Shown here piece after piece: positions 1-8,175 of a stretch of DNA of 64,000 bases (position 1 is the stretch's first letter; every line of letters starts with the position of its first letter). Location: positions 434,001-498,000 of the forward strand of contig NZ_JACSPU010000002.1 in assembly GCF_014836985.1 (NCBI RefSeq), written 5' to 3'. This DNA comes from Planococcus wigleyi (GTDB lineage: Bacteria > Bacillota > Bacilli > Bacillales_A > Planococcaceae). The notes beneath the pieces were generated by a model that had not been told where the DNA came from, searched no databases, and saw only the letters and a list, made by a program, of their open reading frames with translations. Both the position numbers and the translations under genes were made by a program.

Positions 1-152
1 GTTTTTTTATTTCCAAAGAAATAAAAAAGCGATGTACCATATGGTATGGTATAAAGAGTCTTGTTTTTTTACATAATTTAGGTTTAACATAAGGACATCA
101 TAATTCATATGTCACAAAATGAAGCGGTATTGTAATGAAACATGCCCTTTAT

Positions 153-169
153 TGTTACATGCCTGTAAT
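153..169 (+). promoter_or_regulatory. WalR (YycF) box
   Basis: TGTTAC-ATGCC-TGTAAT matches the WalR consensus TGTWAH-N5-TGTWAH at every fixed position. It lies about 50 bases upstream of a LysM/3D cell-wall gene, the type of gene (yocH) that WalRK activates in Bacillus subtilis. The stretch 1-152 holds no gene; a perfect 12-bp palindrome TACCATATGGTA sits at 35-46, function unknown. Confidence 0.7.
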
Positions 170-219
170 ATTCCCGTGCTATTTTAATTGTACTTAGAAA
201 AAGCAAAGGGGATAGCAGA

Positions 220-786
220 TTGAAAAAACTATTGGCAGTCTTAAGTTTTGCACTGATTTTATTCCTAGCAACTTCGATTCAAAGTTCAGCGGCATCAAAT
301 GTGTATACAGTAAAAAGCGGGGACACATTATATAAAATTTCAAAATCTCAAAAAGTATCAGTCAGCAATTTGAAAATCTGGAACAATTTAAAGTCCAATA
401 CGATTCATCCAAAACAGAAACTTAAATTGAAAAAACCGGCTGCTAAAACAGTTTCGAAAAAAACGACTCCTTCACGTTCAACAAGCGGAACAGTCGCAAA
501 GGAATTCACAGTGAGCGCCACTGCATATACAGCTTCGTGTAAAGGATGTTCAGGCATTACACGCACAGGGATTAACTTGAAAAAGAATCCAGGGCTGAAA
601 GTCATTGCAGTGGATCCAAAAGTTATACCTCTAGGGACGAAAGTTCATGTGGAAGGCTATGGATATGCTGTTGCAGGTGATACCGGCGGTGCTATCAAAG
701 GGAAAAAAATCGATGTCTTCATTCCGACCCAAAGCAAAGCGCTTAAGTGGGGACGCAAAAATGTTAAATTAAAAGTATTGAAATAA
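220..786 (+). CDS. LysM and 3D domain cell-wall protein (YocH-like)
   Basis: Secreted 188-residue protein of the YocH type, probably a peptidoglycan-binding muralytic enzyme. Residues 1-25 form a signal peptide (lysine pair, hydrophobic core, small residues before the cut). One LysM peptidoglycan-binding module spans about 27-71 (YTVKSGDTLYKIS). A Lys/Ser/Thr-rich linker follows, and from about 97 comes a 3D domain with its three signature aspartates, D132 (VDPKVIPLG), D154 (AGDTGG) and D165 (KIDVF). The start is TTG at 220, chosen because AAAGGGGAT lies just upstream and it begins the signal peptide. A perfect WalR box at 153-169 suggests control by the essential cell-wall regulator. It is monocistronic, closed by a terminator at 791-823. 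Homologues usually carry one or two LysM copies. Confidence 0.9.
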   Translation: MKKLLAVLSFALILFLATSIQSSAASNVYTVKSGDTLYKISKSQKVSVSNLKIWNNLKSNTIHPKQKLKLKKPAAKTVSKKTTPSRSTSGTVAKEFTVSATAYTASCKGCSGITRTGINLKKNPGLKVIAVDPKVIPLGTKVHVEGYGYAVAGDTGGAIKGKKIDVFIPTQSKALKWGRKNVKLKVLK

Positions 787-790
787 GTGA

Positions 791-823
791 AATCCGGCTC
801 ATGAAAATGAGCCGGATTTTTTT
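791..823 (+). terminator. Rho-independent terminator after the LysM/3D gene
   Basis: AATCCGGCTC and GAGCCGGATT form a 10-bp stem around ATGAAAAT, followed by seven T. Confidence 0.85.
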
Positions 824-875
824 GCGTTCAGCAATTGACTACTGGGGAATTGCGGGTAAGTAACTTCACAGAAAG

Positions 876-901
876 ATTTAAAAAAATTGGAAATAGGGTA
901 A
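876..901 (+). promoter_or_regulatory. SigB-type promoter of the crt operon
   Basis: ATTTAA, 14 bases, GGGTAA: 5 of 6 matches to the SigB -35 (GTTTAA) and a full match to the -10 (GGGWAW). It is about 95 bases upstream of the first carotenoid gene. Two TATAAT hexamers at 936-941 and 947-952 could be SigA -10 elements, but neither has a good -35. Staphyloxanthin genes of Staphylococcus aureus are SigB-controlled, which fits; the call itself is inference. Confidence 0.5.
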
Positions 902-994
902 ATTCAAATGAATAGTCTTTTTTAAGGTTAGGCGGTATAATATTTGTATAATTAATGTAGAATATATAAGGCAATTTGAAATGGAGGCATCTTT

Positions 995-2521
995 ATGTCA
1001 GAGAGAATGATTGTGATAGGGGCAGGGCCTGGTGGATTAGCTGCAGCTATGTTGTTGGCCAGCAAAGGATACCAAGTGGATGTCTACGAAAAACAGCCAT
1101 GGGTAGGAGGGCGAAATGCAGAACTGCGTCTTGGCGATTTTACTTTTGACACAGGCCCTACCTTTTTGAGCATGCTGCATTTAGTGGAAGAGTTGTTTGA
1201 AGCAACAGGCAGAAACTTAAAAGACTATATGGATGCCGTTGAATTGGATCCCATGTACGAATTGATTTTTGAAGATCAAAATTTGGTTATGACCCGAAAT
1301 AACCAAGAAATGAAAAAACAAATCAATGAAAACTTCAAAGGCGATGGCGAAGGATACGAGCGGTTCATGAAAGATACCGGCAAGAAATTGGAAGCTCTGT
1401 CTCCCATTCTGCAAACCAAGATGGATAGTTATTTCAGAATGGTCCAGCCGAAAGTATTGAAGGCTTTGCCTGAACTCGAAGTGAATAAAACATTATACGA
1501 TGTATTGTCCCGGTATTTTAAAGATGAACGGCTGAAAATGGCCTTTGCTTTCCAATCCAAATACCTCGGTATGTCGCCATGGGAATGCCCTGGGGCTTTT
1601 TCCATTCTTTCCTACATGGAACATGCGTATGGCATTTATCACCCGATCGGCGGGGTAAATCAATTGTCGCAGGCTATGGCAAAAGTAGTGGAAGAACTGG
1701 GCGGCCGAATCCACACCAGCACAGGAGTCAAAAAGTTGTGGATTGAAAATCGTGAAGTGAAAGGCGTAGACCTTGAAAATGGACAACGCAAGGAAGCGGA
1801 TGAAGTAATTATTAACGGTGACTTCGCTCATGCCATGAACCATTTGGTCGAACCAGGGATTTTGAAAAAGTACACTCCTGAAAAATTGGCGAAGAAGAAA
1901 TATTCCTGTTCCACGTTTATGCTTTATTTAGGGCTTGATAAAAAATACGATCTTTCCCACCATACGATTGTCTTTTCAAAAGATTACAAGAAAAATGTGG
2001 AAGAAATGACAAAAACGCAAATTCTTTCTGCAGATCCATCCATTTATGTCCAAAATGCCAGCGTTACCGACCCTACGTTAGCGCCTGAAGGGAAATCAGC
2101 CTTGTACATTCTAGCCCCGGTGCCGAATAACTTCAGTGACATCGGCTGGGAAAACGAGCAACATGCTTTCCGTGAACTGGTGTTGGATATTATTGAGGAA
2201 AAGACAGAGTTCAAGAATTTGCGCGACCATATCGAAGTCGAAAAAATGTTGACGCCGATGGGCTGGCAGGAAGATTACTCAGTCTATCAAGGAGCGACGT
2301 TCAATCTGGGCCATCAATTATCTCAAATGATGGTCTTCCGTCCCCACAATAAATTTGAAGAACTGAAAAACTGCTGGTTGGTTGGTGGAGGCACGCATCC
2401 AGGAAGCGGCTTGCCAACCATTTTGGAATCGGCACGCATCACAGCCAATGGCATTCTTGAACAGCATGGCAAAAAAGGGATCCCGGTGTTGCCGCTTCCT
2501 GCATTGGAGGGCTTTGCATGA
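995..2521 (+). CDS. CrtN-family carotenoid desaturase/oxidase (CrtNc-like)
   Basis: FAD-dependent phytoene-desaturase-family enzyme, 508 residues, usual length. The N-terminal dinucleotide fold reads VIGAGPGGLAAAMLL (residues 7-21), followed by the GGR loop (VGGRNAELRLGDFTFDTGPT). The family C-terminal FAD motif reads VGGGTHPGSGLP. It is the least like Staphylococcus CrtN or CrtP of the three relatives in this cluster, so it is probably the third oxidoreductase, called CrtNc in Halobacillus and Bacillus C30 pathways, acting on the diapo/apo-carotenoid backbone or on an end group. Exact substrate cannot be read from sequence. ATG is preceded by TGGAGG. The stop overlaps the next start as ATGA, so the + operon is translationally coupled. 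A SigB-like promoter lies upstream. Confidence 0.8.
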   Translation: MSERMIVIGAGPGGLAAAMLLASKGYQVDVYEKQPWVGGRNAELRLGDFTFDTGPTFLSMLHLVEELFEATGRNLKDYMDAVELDPMYELIFEDQNLVMTRNNQEMKKQINENFKGDGEGYERFMKDTGKKLEALSPILQTKMDSYFRMVQPKVLKALPELEVNKTLYDVLSRYFKDERLKMAFAFQSKYLGMSPWECPGAFSILSYMEHAYGIYHPIGGVNQLSQAMAKVVEELGGRIHTSTGVKKLWIENREVKGVDLENGQRKEADEVIINGDFAHAMNHLVEPGILKKYTPEKLAKKKYSCSTFMLYLGLDKKYDLSHHTIVFSKDYKKNVEEMTKTQILSADPSIYVQNASVTDPTLAPEGKSALYILAPVPNNFSDIGWENEQHAFRELVLDIIEEKTEFKNLRDHIEVEKMLTPMGWQEDYSVYQGATFNLGHQLSQMMVFRPHNKFEELKNCWLVGGGTHPGSGLPTILESARITANGILEQHGKKGIPVLPLPALEGFA

Positions 2522-3975
2522 AGATTGCAATGATTGGCGGAGGCGTCGGCGGGATGATGGGCGCTTTGTATTTAACGAATATGGGCTTTGATGTCACGAT
2601 TTTTGAAAAAGAGGAAAAGCTTGGAGGCCGTTTAACGTTTGTTGAGCGAGATGGCTTTAAAGTAGATCAGGGGCCCACCATTGTATTATTGCCTGAGATG
2701 TTTCAGGATCTGCTTCAGCAAGCAGGGATTCCTGCTGAAGATATCGAATTATTATTATGTGATCCGCTTTATTCCATTCGCTTTTCGGATGGCACTGTTT
2801 ATACTAAGTATCCTGATATCAATCGCCAGTTGGAAGAAATTGAAAATGTTTTTCCGGCTGAAAAAGAAGGATTTCTTCGGTATATTTCAGAAGGCCGCAA
2901 GCGGTTTGAGATCGGCAAATCTTCATTCTTAGAGCATTCATTCGTCAATAAAGCCGATTTCTTTACCGCTGGAAACGTCAAGAAATTGTTGAAGCTCAAA
3001 CCTCAGCAGTCTGTCAAAAAACTGACATCCAATTATTTTCGGGACGAACGGCTGCAGTTGGCTTATTCGCTGCAATCTTTGTATATCGGTGGAGACCCGT
3101 TCCGTGCACCTGCCATGTACTCGCTTGTCCCTTTCAGTGAACACGAACATGGGGTATATTATTTGAAAGGCGGTTATGGAAGCCTGATTCCAACGTTGGA
3201 AAAAGCACTTCGGTCACGTAATAATCTGACCATCAAAACAAATACGGCAGTTCAACAAATTGTTACAGAAGAAGGTAAAGCTAAAGGGATTGAAACGGCA
3301 GAAGGCTATGAAGCGTTTGATGGCATTGTCTATAATGGCGATTTTCCAGGTATTGAAAAAGTATTGCCTGAGCAGAAAAAGAAAAGTTATACCGCCTCTT
3401 CAGGATGTGTATTGCTGTATTTTGGCTTGAACAAAGTGTACGAAGAAGGAAATGTCCATCAGTTTTTCATCGGTGACAGTTACGAAGACCATATGGATGA
3501 TGTGTTTGTGAAAAAACGGAAAACTGAAAATCCGGCAATTTATACTTTTCATCCATCAAAGATAGATGATTCATTGGCTCCTGAAGGAAAGGGTGTCCTT
3601 TATGTATTGGTTCCGGTTCCTTCAGGAACGGATATCGATTGGGCAAATGATTCAGCCTGGATCGAAAAAATCATCGATCGTATGGAAGATTTAGCTTTTC
3701 CTAATTTCCGGGAAGCGGTAGAATGGATGGAAGTCCGGACACCTACAGAGGCAGAAGCATTCGGTCTGTTCAAAGGAGGAAGTTTCGGAATTGGCCCTAC
3801 ATTGTTCCAATCCGGTGTTTTCCGTCCTCAAGTCAAGCCGTTCAAAACCGATCGCTTGTATGCAGTAGGTGCATCTGTCCATCCTGGCGGAGGCATTCCA
3901 ATCGTCATGCAAGGGGCAAAGCTACTGGCAGAGCAAATCCAAGGCGATTTTGCAAAGGAAAGGGGCAGTGTATGA
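2518..3975 (+). CDS. crtN: diapophytoene desaturase-like protein (CrtN/CrtNa)
   Basis: Second FAD desaturase, 485 residues. GGGVGGMMGALYL is the N-terminal Rossmann motif, LGGRLTFVERDGFKVDQGPT the family signature, and VGASVHPGGGIP the C-terminal FAD motif. Among the three paralogues, its middle region (an EHSFVNKADFF segment, then FQSLYIGGDPFRAPAMYS-like spacing) best resembles staphylococcal CrtN, which turns colourless 4,4'-diapophytoene (or its apo-8' equivalent) into the conjugated chromophore. It overlaps the genes on both sides by four bases (ATGA), directly before the crtM synthase, which supports a role early in the pathway. The crtN symbol is by resemblance from memory; crtNa and crtNc could be exchanged. 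Confidence 0.75.
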   Translation: MKIAMIGGGVGGMMGALYLTNMGFDVTIFEKEEKLGGRLTFVERDGFKVDQGPTIVLLPEMFQDLLQQAGIPAEDIELLLCDPLYSIRFSDGTVYTKYPDINRQLEEIENVFPAEKEGFLRYISEGRKRFEIGKSSFLEHSFVNKADFFTAGNVKKLLKLKPQQSVKKLTSNYFRDERLQLAYSLQSLYIGGDPFRAPAMYSLVPFSEHEHGVYYLKGGYGSLIPTLEKALRSRNNLTIKTNTAVQQIVTEEGKAKGIETAEGYEAFDGIVYNGDFPGIEKVLPEQKKKSYTASSGCVLLYFGLNKVYEEGNVHQFFIGDSYEDHMDDVFVKKRKTENPAIYTFHPSKIDDSLAPEGKGVLYVLVPVPSGTDIDWANDSAWIEKIIDRMEDLAFPNFREAVEWMEVRTPTEAEAFGLFKGGSFGIGPTLFQSGVFRPQVKPFKTDRLYAVGASVHPGGGIPIVMQGAKLLAEQIQGDFAKERGSV

Positions 3976-4805
3976 TGAATTTAAAAGATGCTTATGCTTC
4001 CTGTGAACAAGTCATTGCTATGCATTCTAAAAGTTTCTATAAAGCATTCTCCTTGCTCCCTAAGGAAAAACGAAAAGCTGTTTGGGCTGTTTACACATTT
4101 TGCCGGACTGTAGACGATATTGTGGATGAAGGATTGAATTCAGAAGAAGAACTTGAACAATTCAAAGTGGATTTCGAAGAATTTTTAACAGGAGCCTACG
4201 ACAATGATAATCCAATGTGGGTAGCACTGGGACATGTCTTTGAAAATTACGAGATGGACGTGGATGCGTTTTTCGGGTTGATTAGAGGGCAAGAAATGGA
4301 TTTGACCATCCATCGCTATCGGACAATGGAAGAGTTGCTGAACTACAGCTATCATGTGGCCAGTACAGTTGGCCTCATGCTGTTGCCGATATTGGCTCCC
4401 GGTAAAACAGGTATCCTGAAAGAAGGCGCTATTTCACTTGGATATGCCATGCAGATCACAAATATTCTGCGTGATATCGGCGAAGATCTGGAATTAGGCC
4501 GCATCTATTTGCCTGAAGAGATTATGGGCAAGTATGAATTGTGTGAAGATGAGCTCCGTTCCGGAATTGTCAGTCCTCAATTCATTGCGGTTTGGGAAGA
4601 ATTGGCGGAAAAAGCCGAATTCCATTACAAAAAAGCATTTGAAACGATTCAGGATTATCCTTTGTCTTCAAGAGTCCCTGTTAAAGGAGCCGCACTTGTC
4701 TACCGTGAAATTCTTTTCACAATCCGTTCGAAGCAATACAATGTCTTCCGCGAAAAACATTATGTGCCCGAAGAGTCGAAACAAGCCATATTGGCTTGTT
4801 TGTAA
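3972..4805 (+). CDS. crtM: diapophytoene synthase CrtM (squalene/phytoene synthase family)
   Basis: Condenses two prenyl diphosphates (farnesyl-PP in the C30 pathway) head to head to give the C30 carotenoid precursor. The 277-residue protein has both Mg-binding aspartate motifs at the staphylococcal CrtM positions: D48-D52 (DDIVDE) and D168-D172 (DIGED, in NILRDIGEDLELGRIYLP). The open frame extends upstream inside crtN; the start was placed at ATG 3972, which forms the ATGA overlap with the crtN stop and follows AAAGGAAAGGGG. A second ATG directly after it at 3975 cannot be excluded. It is the last gene of the + operon, facing the - strand half of the cluster across a shared terminator. Confidence 0.9.
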   Translation: MMNLKDAYASCEQVIAMHSKSFYKAFSLLPKEKRKAVWAVYTFCRTVDDIVDEGLNSEEELEQFKVDFEEFLTGAYDNDNPMWVALGHVFENYEMDVDAFFGLIRGQEMDLTIHRYRTMEELLNYSYHVASTVGLMLLPILAPGKTGILKEGAISLGYAMQITNILRDIGEDLELGRIYLPEEIMGKYELCEDELRSGIVSPQFIAVWEELAEKAEFHYKKAFETIQDYPLSSRVPVKGAALVYREILFTIRSKQYNVFREKHYVPEESKQAILACL

Positions 4806-4806
4806 A

Positions 4807-4880
4807 GAAAAAAGCGGAAGTGCCCGTCGGACCTGGGCGCTGGAGCTGGACAATAGAGAAAAGCGTCATCGCCTATTGTC
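4807..4880. repeat. fragment of an interspersed repeat
   Basis: After crtM, AAAAAAGCGGAAG, then GCGCTGGAGCTGGACAA and AGAAAAGCG. The 15-base GCTGGAGCTGGACAA (4839-4853) recurs exactly, on the other strand, at 14080-14094, again next to AAGAAAAGCGGAAG. This looks like a short member of the intergenic repeats ending in AAAAGCGGAAGC that are common in Bacillales. Confidence 0.5.
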
Positions 4881-4890
4881 TTCTCTAAAT

Positions 4891-4934
4891 ACAAAAAGAC
4901 AGCTTCATCATTTCGATGAAGCTGTCTTTTTGTA
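4891..4934. terminator. bidirectional terminator between the two crt operons
   Basis: ACAAAAAGACAGCTTCATC pairs with GATGAAGCTGTCTTTTTGT around ATTTC, with A and T runs on both sides, so it can end transcription from both strands. The last codons of the - strand oxidase gene lie inside the stem. Confidence 0.85.
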
Positions 4935-6401
4935 TTTAGCGATTATCTTATTTGCTACATTCAAACCGCTCAAGACTACCATTGGTGAACCGCCGCCGGG
5001 GTGGCTGCTGCCGCCGACGAAATAAAGATTTTGAATATCGCGGCTGGCATTGGGCGGACGAAGAAAGGCATCTTTCGGGCGGTTGGAAGAAGGGCCATAT
5101 AAAGCTCCCCGGAAAGCGCCGAACTTATCCCGAATAAAAGCTGGAGTGAAGATTTTCTCTTCAGCGATATAACTGCGTACATCGATTCCGTAACTTAGAA
5201 GAAAGTCATAAATGCGTTCTTTATATGTTTCTGGATCAATCTGCAGCTGTCCTTCTTTAGTCAGTGCAGGTGCATTGACCAGAATAAACAGGTTGTCGCC
5301 ATCAGGTGATACGCTTGGATCTGTATAGGAAGAGTTGCTGATATAGACGGTGGGCTCATCGCTGTATGCGGAAGCATCGAATAAATCGCTGAATTCCTTC
5401 TGGTAGTCTGAAGAGAAAAAGACGTTATGATGCTTCAGGGCATCAAGACGTTCTGTTAATCCGACCGTAATGACAAAGGCCGAAATAGATGGTTCAAAGG
5501 CTGCCACTTTGGCATCAGACAACGATGGCCGATGTTTTTCTTCGACCAAAGCGGGAAAGGCCGACAGCAAATCGCCGTTTAAAATGACCAGGTCAGCGTC
5601 GACCCGTGTACCATCTTTAAGCTCGATGCCTTTTGCCTGACCGTCATCAGTAAGTATTCTTGTCACTTCTTTTCCGGTTTGCAGAACAGCACCGGAATTT
5701 CTGGCAACAGCTGAGAAAGCTTGGGCAATACCTGTATTTCCTCCTTTTTTGTAATAGACGCCTTCCACCAATTCCAGGTAAGCGATCATGGAAAAAGTGG
5801 CAGGTGCCCGGTAAGGGGAAGAGCCGATGTATGTGGCGTACCGGTCAAATGCCTGGACCAGCAAAGGGTTCTTGAAATACCGCTTGAAAAAATGGTGCAT
5901 CGATTCTGCGGGACGCACCTGCAGCAGAGCAAAGCCGAGAGAAGGAGACAAATAATCGCGCCAGGATTGAAAGGTTACTGGGAAAAAATAACGTTCAGAG
6001 AAATTATAAAGGCGGCTGATTTCCTTGATGAATGCGGGGTATTTATTGGCAGCATGGGTATCGAAAACGTGAAGCTGCTGAATCATTTTTTTCTGGTCGA
6101 CGGTGAAATCGAATGAACTGCCATTCGGAAAATGATTTCGGGTATGAACTTCCAAAGGCATAAAGTCCAAATAATCCTGTGGGTTTTCACCGGTTTGGGC
6201 AATGACTTTTTCAAAGACAGCCGGCATCGTAATCGTGTTCGGACCGAAATCAAAAGTATAGCTCCCAAGTTCCACAGGCATCAGTTTGCCGCCGAGATGA
6301 TCATTCTTTTCAAAAAGCTCTACTTCAAACCCTGCGTGGGCAAGCGTGACCGCGGAGGCAAGTCCGCCTAACCCGCCACCGACTATGACAATTTTTTTCA
6401 T
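4908..6401 (-). CDS. crtP: CrtP/CrtNb-type carotenoid oxidase (terminal methyl oxidation)
   Basis: Third CrtN-family FAD enzyme, 497 residues. N-terminal motif IVGGGLGGLASAVTLAHAG, then LGGKLMPVELGSYTFDFGP, and C-terminal FVGGSSHPGGGSPMVVLSG. The last motif and the block near SSPYRAPATFSM match staphylococcal CrtP (4,4'-diaponeurosporene oxidase) better than CrtN, so the likely role is oxidation of the terminal methyl to aldehyde or acid. The open frame also has an ATG at 6422, but ATG 6401 has GGAAAGGAAGG at ideal spacing, begins the Rossmann fold and gives an ATGA overlap with the upstream glycosyltransferase stop. It is last in the - strand operon. The aldehyde-to-acid step may need an aldehyde dehydrogenase; one exists at 15846-17366 but has a different context. 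Confidence 0.8.
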   Translation of the reverse strand: MKKIVIVGGGLGGLASAVTLAHAGFEVELFEKNDHLGGKLMPVELGSYTFDFGPNTITMPAVFEKVIAQTGENPQDYLDFMPLEVHTRNHFPNGSSFDFTVDQKKMIQQLHVFDTHAANKYPAFIKEISRLYNFSERYFFPVTFQSWRDYLSPSLGFALLQVRPAESMHHFFKRYFKNPLLVQAFDRYATYIGSSPYRAPATFSMIAYLELVEGVYYKKGGNTGIAQAFSAVARNSGAVLQTGKEVTRILTDDGQAKGIELKDGTRVDADLVILNGDLLSAFPALVEEKHRPSLSDAKVAAFEPSISAFVITVGLTERLDALKHHNVFFSSDYQKEFSDLFDASAYSDEPTVYISNSSYTDPSVSPDGDNLFILVNAPALTKEGQLQIDPETYKERIYDFLLSYGIDVRSYIAEEKIFTPAFIRDKFGAFRGALYGPSSNRPKDAFLRPPNASRDIQNLYFVGGSSHPGGGSPMVVLSGLNVANKIIAKYKKTASSK

Positions 6402-7498
6402 GAATAATGCCTTCCTTTCCATGAATAAGGCTGTTTTTTAAAGGATTTCCGCATCGATTCAACCAAAACTCCGAGCATCGCTGCTGCCTGGAGAGGAATC
6501 AGGAACGACAAGTACCAGCGTTGGTTGGTCACCATATCCACATACCAGCGTTGTATTACTGTCAGCACGTAAGGGATCATCCATGAGTATAAACCATTAA
6601 ATACTCCGTAAAGGGCCAAAAAAGGAGGAAGGATGTAAAAGGTTGAATAAAAAAGGATGAGCACACCTGCAAGAAAAGGTGACCGTCCGATGCCGGCGTA
6701 ACTGTTCTTCAAAAACCCTTCCCATACTTCAGTGTTGGTGTCGTACATCCGGCATTTTACTGACATGGTGATATTCGCCAATACGACCTTATAGCCATGT
6801 GCTTTTATTTCCCGGGCAATATGGACATCCTCGACCAGTGAGTTATAGACGGCCGCGTGGCCGCCGATTTTTTGATAGCTGTTTCTTTCAAACATCATCC
6901 ACATGCCATTGGCGGCTGTCGCGGCTTTAAATTTCGTATAGTTGGCCAAAGCGATCGGCAAATGAAATAAAATAACAAAATGGAGCATCGGCACGAGCAG
7001 TTTGCTGAGAAAAGGAGCCACATCAAAAGCGGGGAAACCAGTCAATAAGTGTGCTTTTTTTCGCTCCATTAATGCCAAGGACTGTTCAATCGCTTTCGGC
7101 CGGAAGCGGACGTCAGCATCGACAAACAATAAATAATCGCCGGAAGCGGCTTGCTGAAGCTGATGGCAGGCATGGACTTTACCGACCCATCCTTCGGGAA
7201 GTTCTTTGCCCTGCAGGATTGTGAACCGGGAATCCCCTTCGATTGTGCGCTCCAGCTCTTTTTGTGTGCCATCTGTCGATTGGTCATTTAAAAGGATAAA
7301 TTCCATCTGGTCATAGGATGAATTCTTTAAGGATTTTATCAGGACTTCGACATTTCGCTCTTCATTCCGCATCGGCACGAGAACGGATACCAGGGGTCTT
7401 CCAGAAAGCTCCGGTTGCTTCGGCAATGCCGGAAGAAACAGGCGATTGATGATGATCCAGCCTAAAAATGCCAGATGAATTGCGATATAAAGGGCCAT
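6398..7498 (-). CDS. crtQ: carotenoid glycosyltransferase (GT2, CrtQ-like)
   Basis: Family 2 glycosyltransferase of 366 residues, likely attaching glucose to the oxidised or hydroxylated C30 carotenoid at the membrane. An N-terminal membrane helix (about 1-24) leads into the GT-A core: VSVLVPMRNE, NDQSTDGT, the DxD-type FVDADVRF, and the acceptor-site EDVHIARE. Two or three further hydrophobic segments lie near the C terminus (about 275-345). This order matches staphylococcal CrtQ and hopanoid-type glycosyltransferases. ATG 7498 lies directly after the acyltransferase stop. Its own stop overlaps the crtP start by ATGA. The sugar and the acceptor group cannot be read from the sequence. Confidence 0.8.
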   Translation of the reverse strand: MALYIAIHLAFLGWIIINRLFLPALPKQPELSGRPLVSVLVPMRNEERNVEVLIKSLKNSSYDQMEFILLNDQSTDGTQKELERTIEGDSRFTILQGKELPEGWVGKVHACHQLQQAASGDYLLFVDADVRFRPKAIEQSLALMERKKAHLLTGFPAFDVAPFLSKLLVPMLHFVILFHLPIALANYTKFKAATAANGMWMMFERNSYQKIGGHAAVYNSLVEDVHIAREIKAHGYKVVLANITMSVKCRMYDTNTEVWEGFLKNSYAGIGRSPFLAGVLILFYSTFYILPPFLALYGVFNGLYSWMIPYVLTVIQRWYVDMVTNQRWYLSFLIPLQAAAMLGVLVESMRKSFKKQPYSWKGRHYS

Positions 7499-7500
7499 AA

Positions 7501-8175
7501 TTATTTCCCCCTTTTTCCGAGCGATTGAAACGCTTCACTGTTTTCGCTGATTACGGTACTCTTCAATGAATCTAGCTGTTCCGTACAAAGCTCTTGCAGG
7601 TAGAGGGTCTTTTCTTTACGGTTCAGATGTTCCAGTGTTTTTGTCGCTACCTGTGGATGTTGCTGAATCCACAGTTCAGGTTTTTGCTGATGGCCAAATG
7701 AATAATAGAAACTAAGAGGCACCACAGGCACTTCCGGACAATGTTCCATCAAGTAAGCCACTCCCGTCTGGAAATCGAGAGGGCGCGTTTCAAGGTGGAA
7801 TTCATCCCCTTGGGGAAACAGAACCACGGACTTTCCTTGTTTCAATAAAGCTTCAGCGTACTGAAGTGAAGTCAGAATTTCTTTTGGTTTTTTTCGGTTG
7901 ATGGAAAATGCGCCAAGGTAACGAAAATAGGAATGTTTTCTCAGTCCCTCTTCATGCATCATCATGTGTATATCGTGCCGCCAGACCGTGCGGTTCAAAT
8001 AGAAAAATACAAGGCCGTCCCACCAAGAGCTGTGGTTTGCGATAAACAGCACCGGTTTCTCTGGAATGATTTTTACTCCCTGGCCAAGTATTCGAGAAAA
8101 AGAAGAACGGATGAGCGGCGTTAAGTATAGATTAAAGCCGAATTCGAATAAACTGGATTTTTTCGCATCGATCAT
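7501..8175 (-). CDS. PlsC-type acyltransferase of the carotenoid cluster
   Basis: Lysophospholipid-acyltransferase fold, 224 residues, probably esterifying the sugar of the glycosyl carotenoid, the job done by CrtO in staphyloxanthin synthesis. The HX4D catalytic motif is H48-D53 in ANHSSWWDG, and the later acyl-acceptor motif is FPQGDEF in place of FPEGTR. The open frame starts at 8247, but ATG 8175 was chosen because it overlaps the upstream cruF stop by ATGA and starts just before the folded domain. It is unrelated in sequence to staphylococcal CrtO as far as I recall; function is inferred from motif plus context. Confidence 0.75.
   Translation of the reverse strand: MIDAKKSSLFEFGFNLYLTPLIRSSFSRILGQGVKIIPEKPVLFIANHSSWWDGLVFFYLNRTVWRHDIHMMMHEEGLRKHSYFRYLGAFSINRKKPKEILTSLQYAEALLKQGKSVVLFPQGDEFHLETRPLDFQTGVAYLMEHCPEVPVVPLSFYYSFGHQQKPELWIQQHPQVATKTLEHLNRKEKTLYLQELCTEQLDSLKSTVISENSEAFQSLGKRGK

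Noticed and set aside
35-46. Palindrome TACCATATGGTA as an operator
   Set aside because: Short, AT-rich, at the window edge with no gene context on its left.
3723-3971. Upstream extension of crtM inside crtN
   Set aside because: Basic, low-complexity translation typical of a shadow frame; the ATGA overlap gives a better start.
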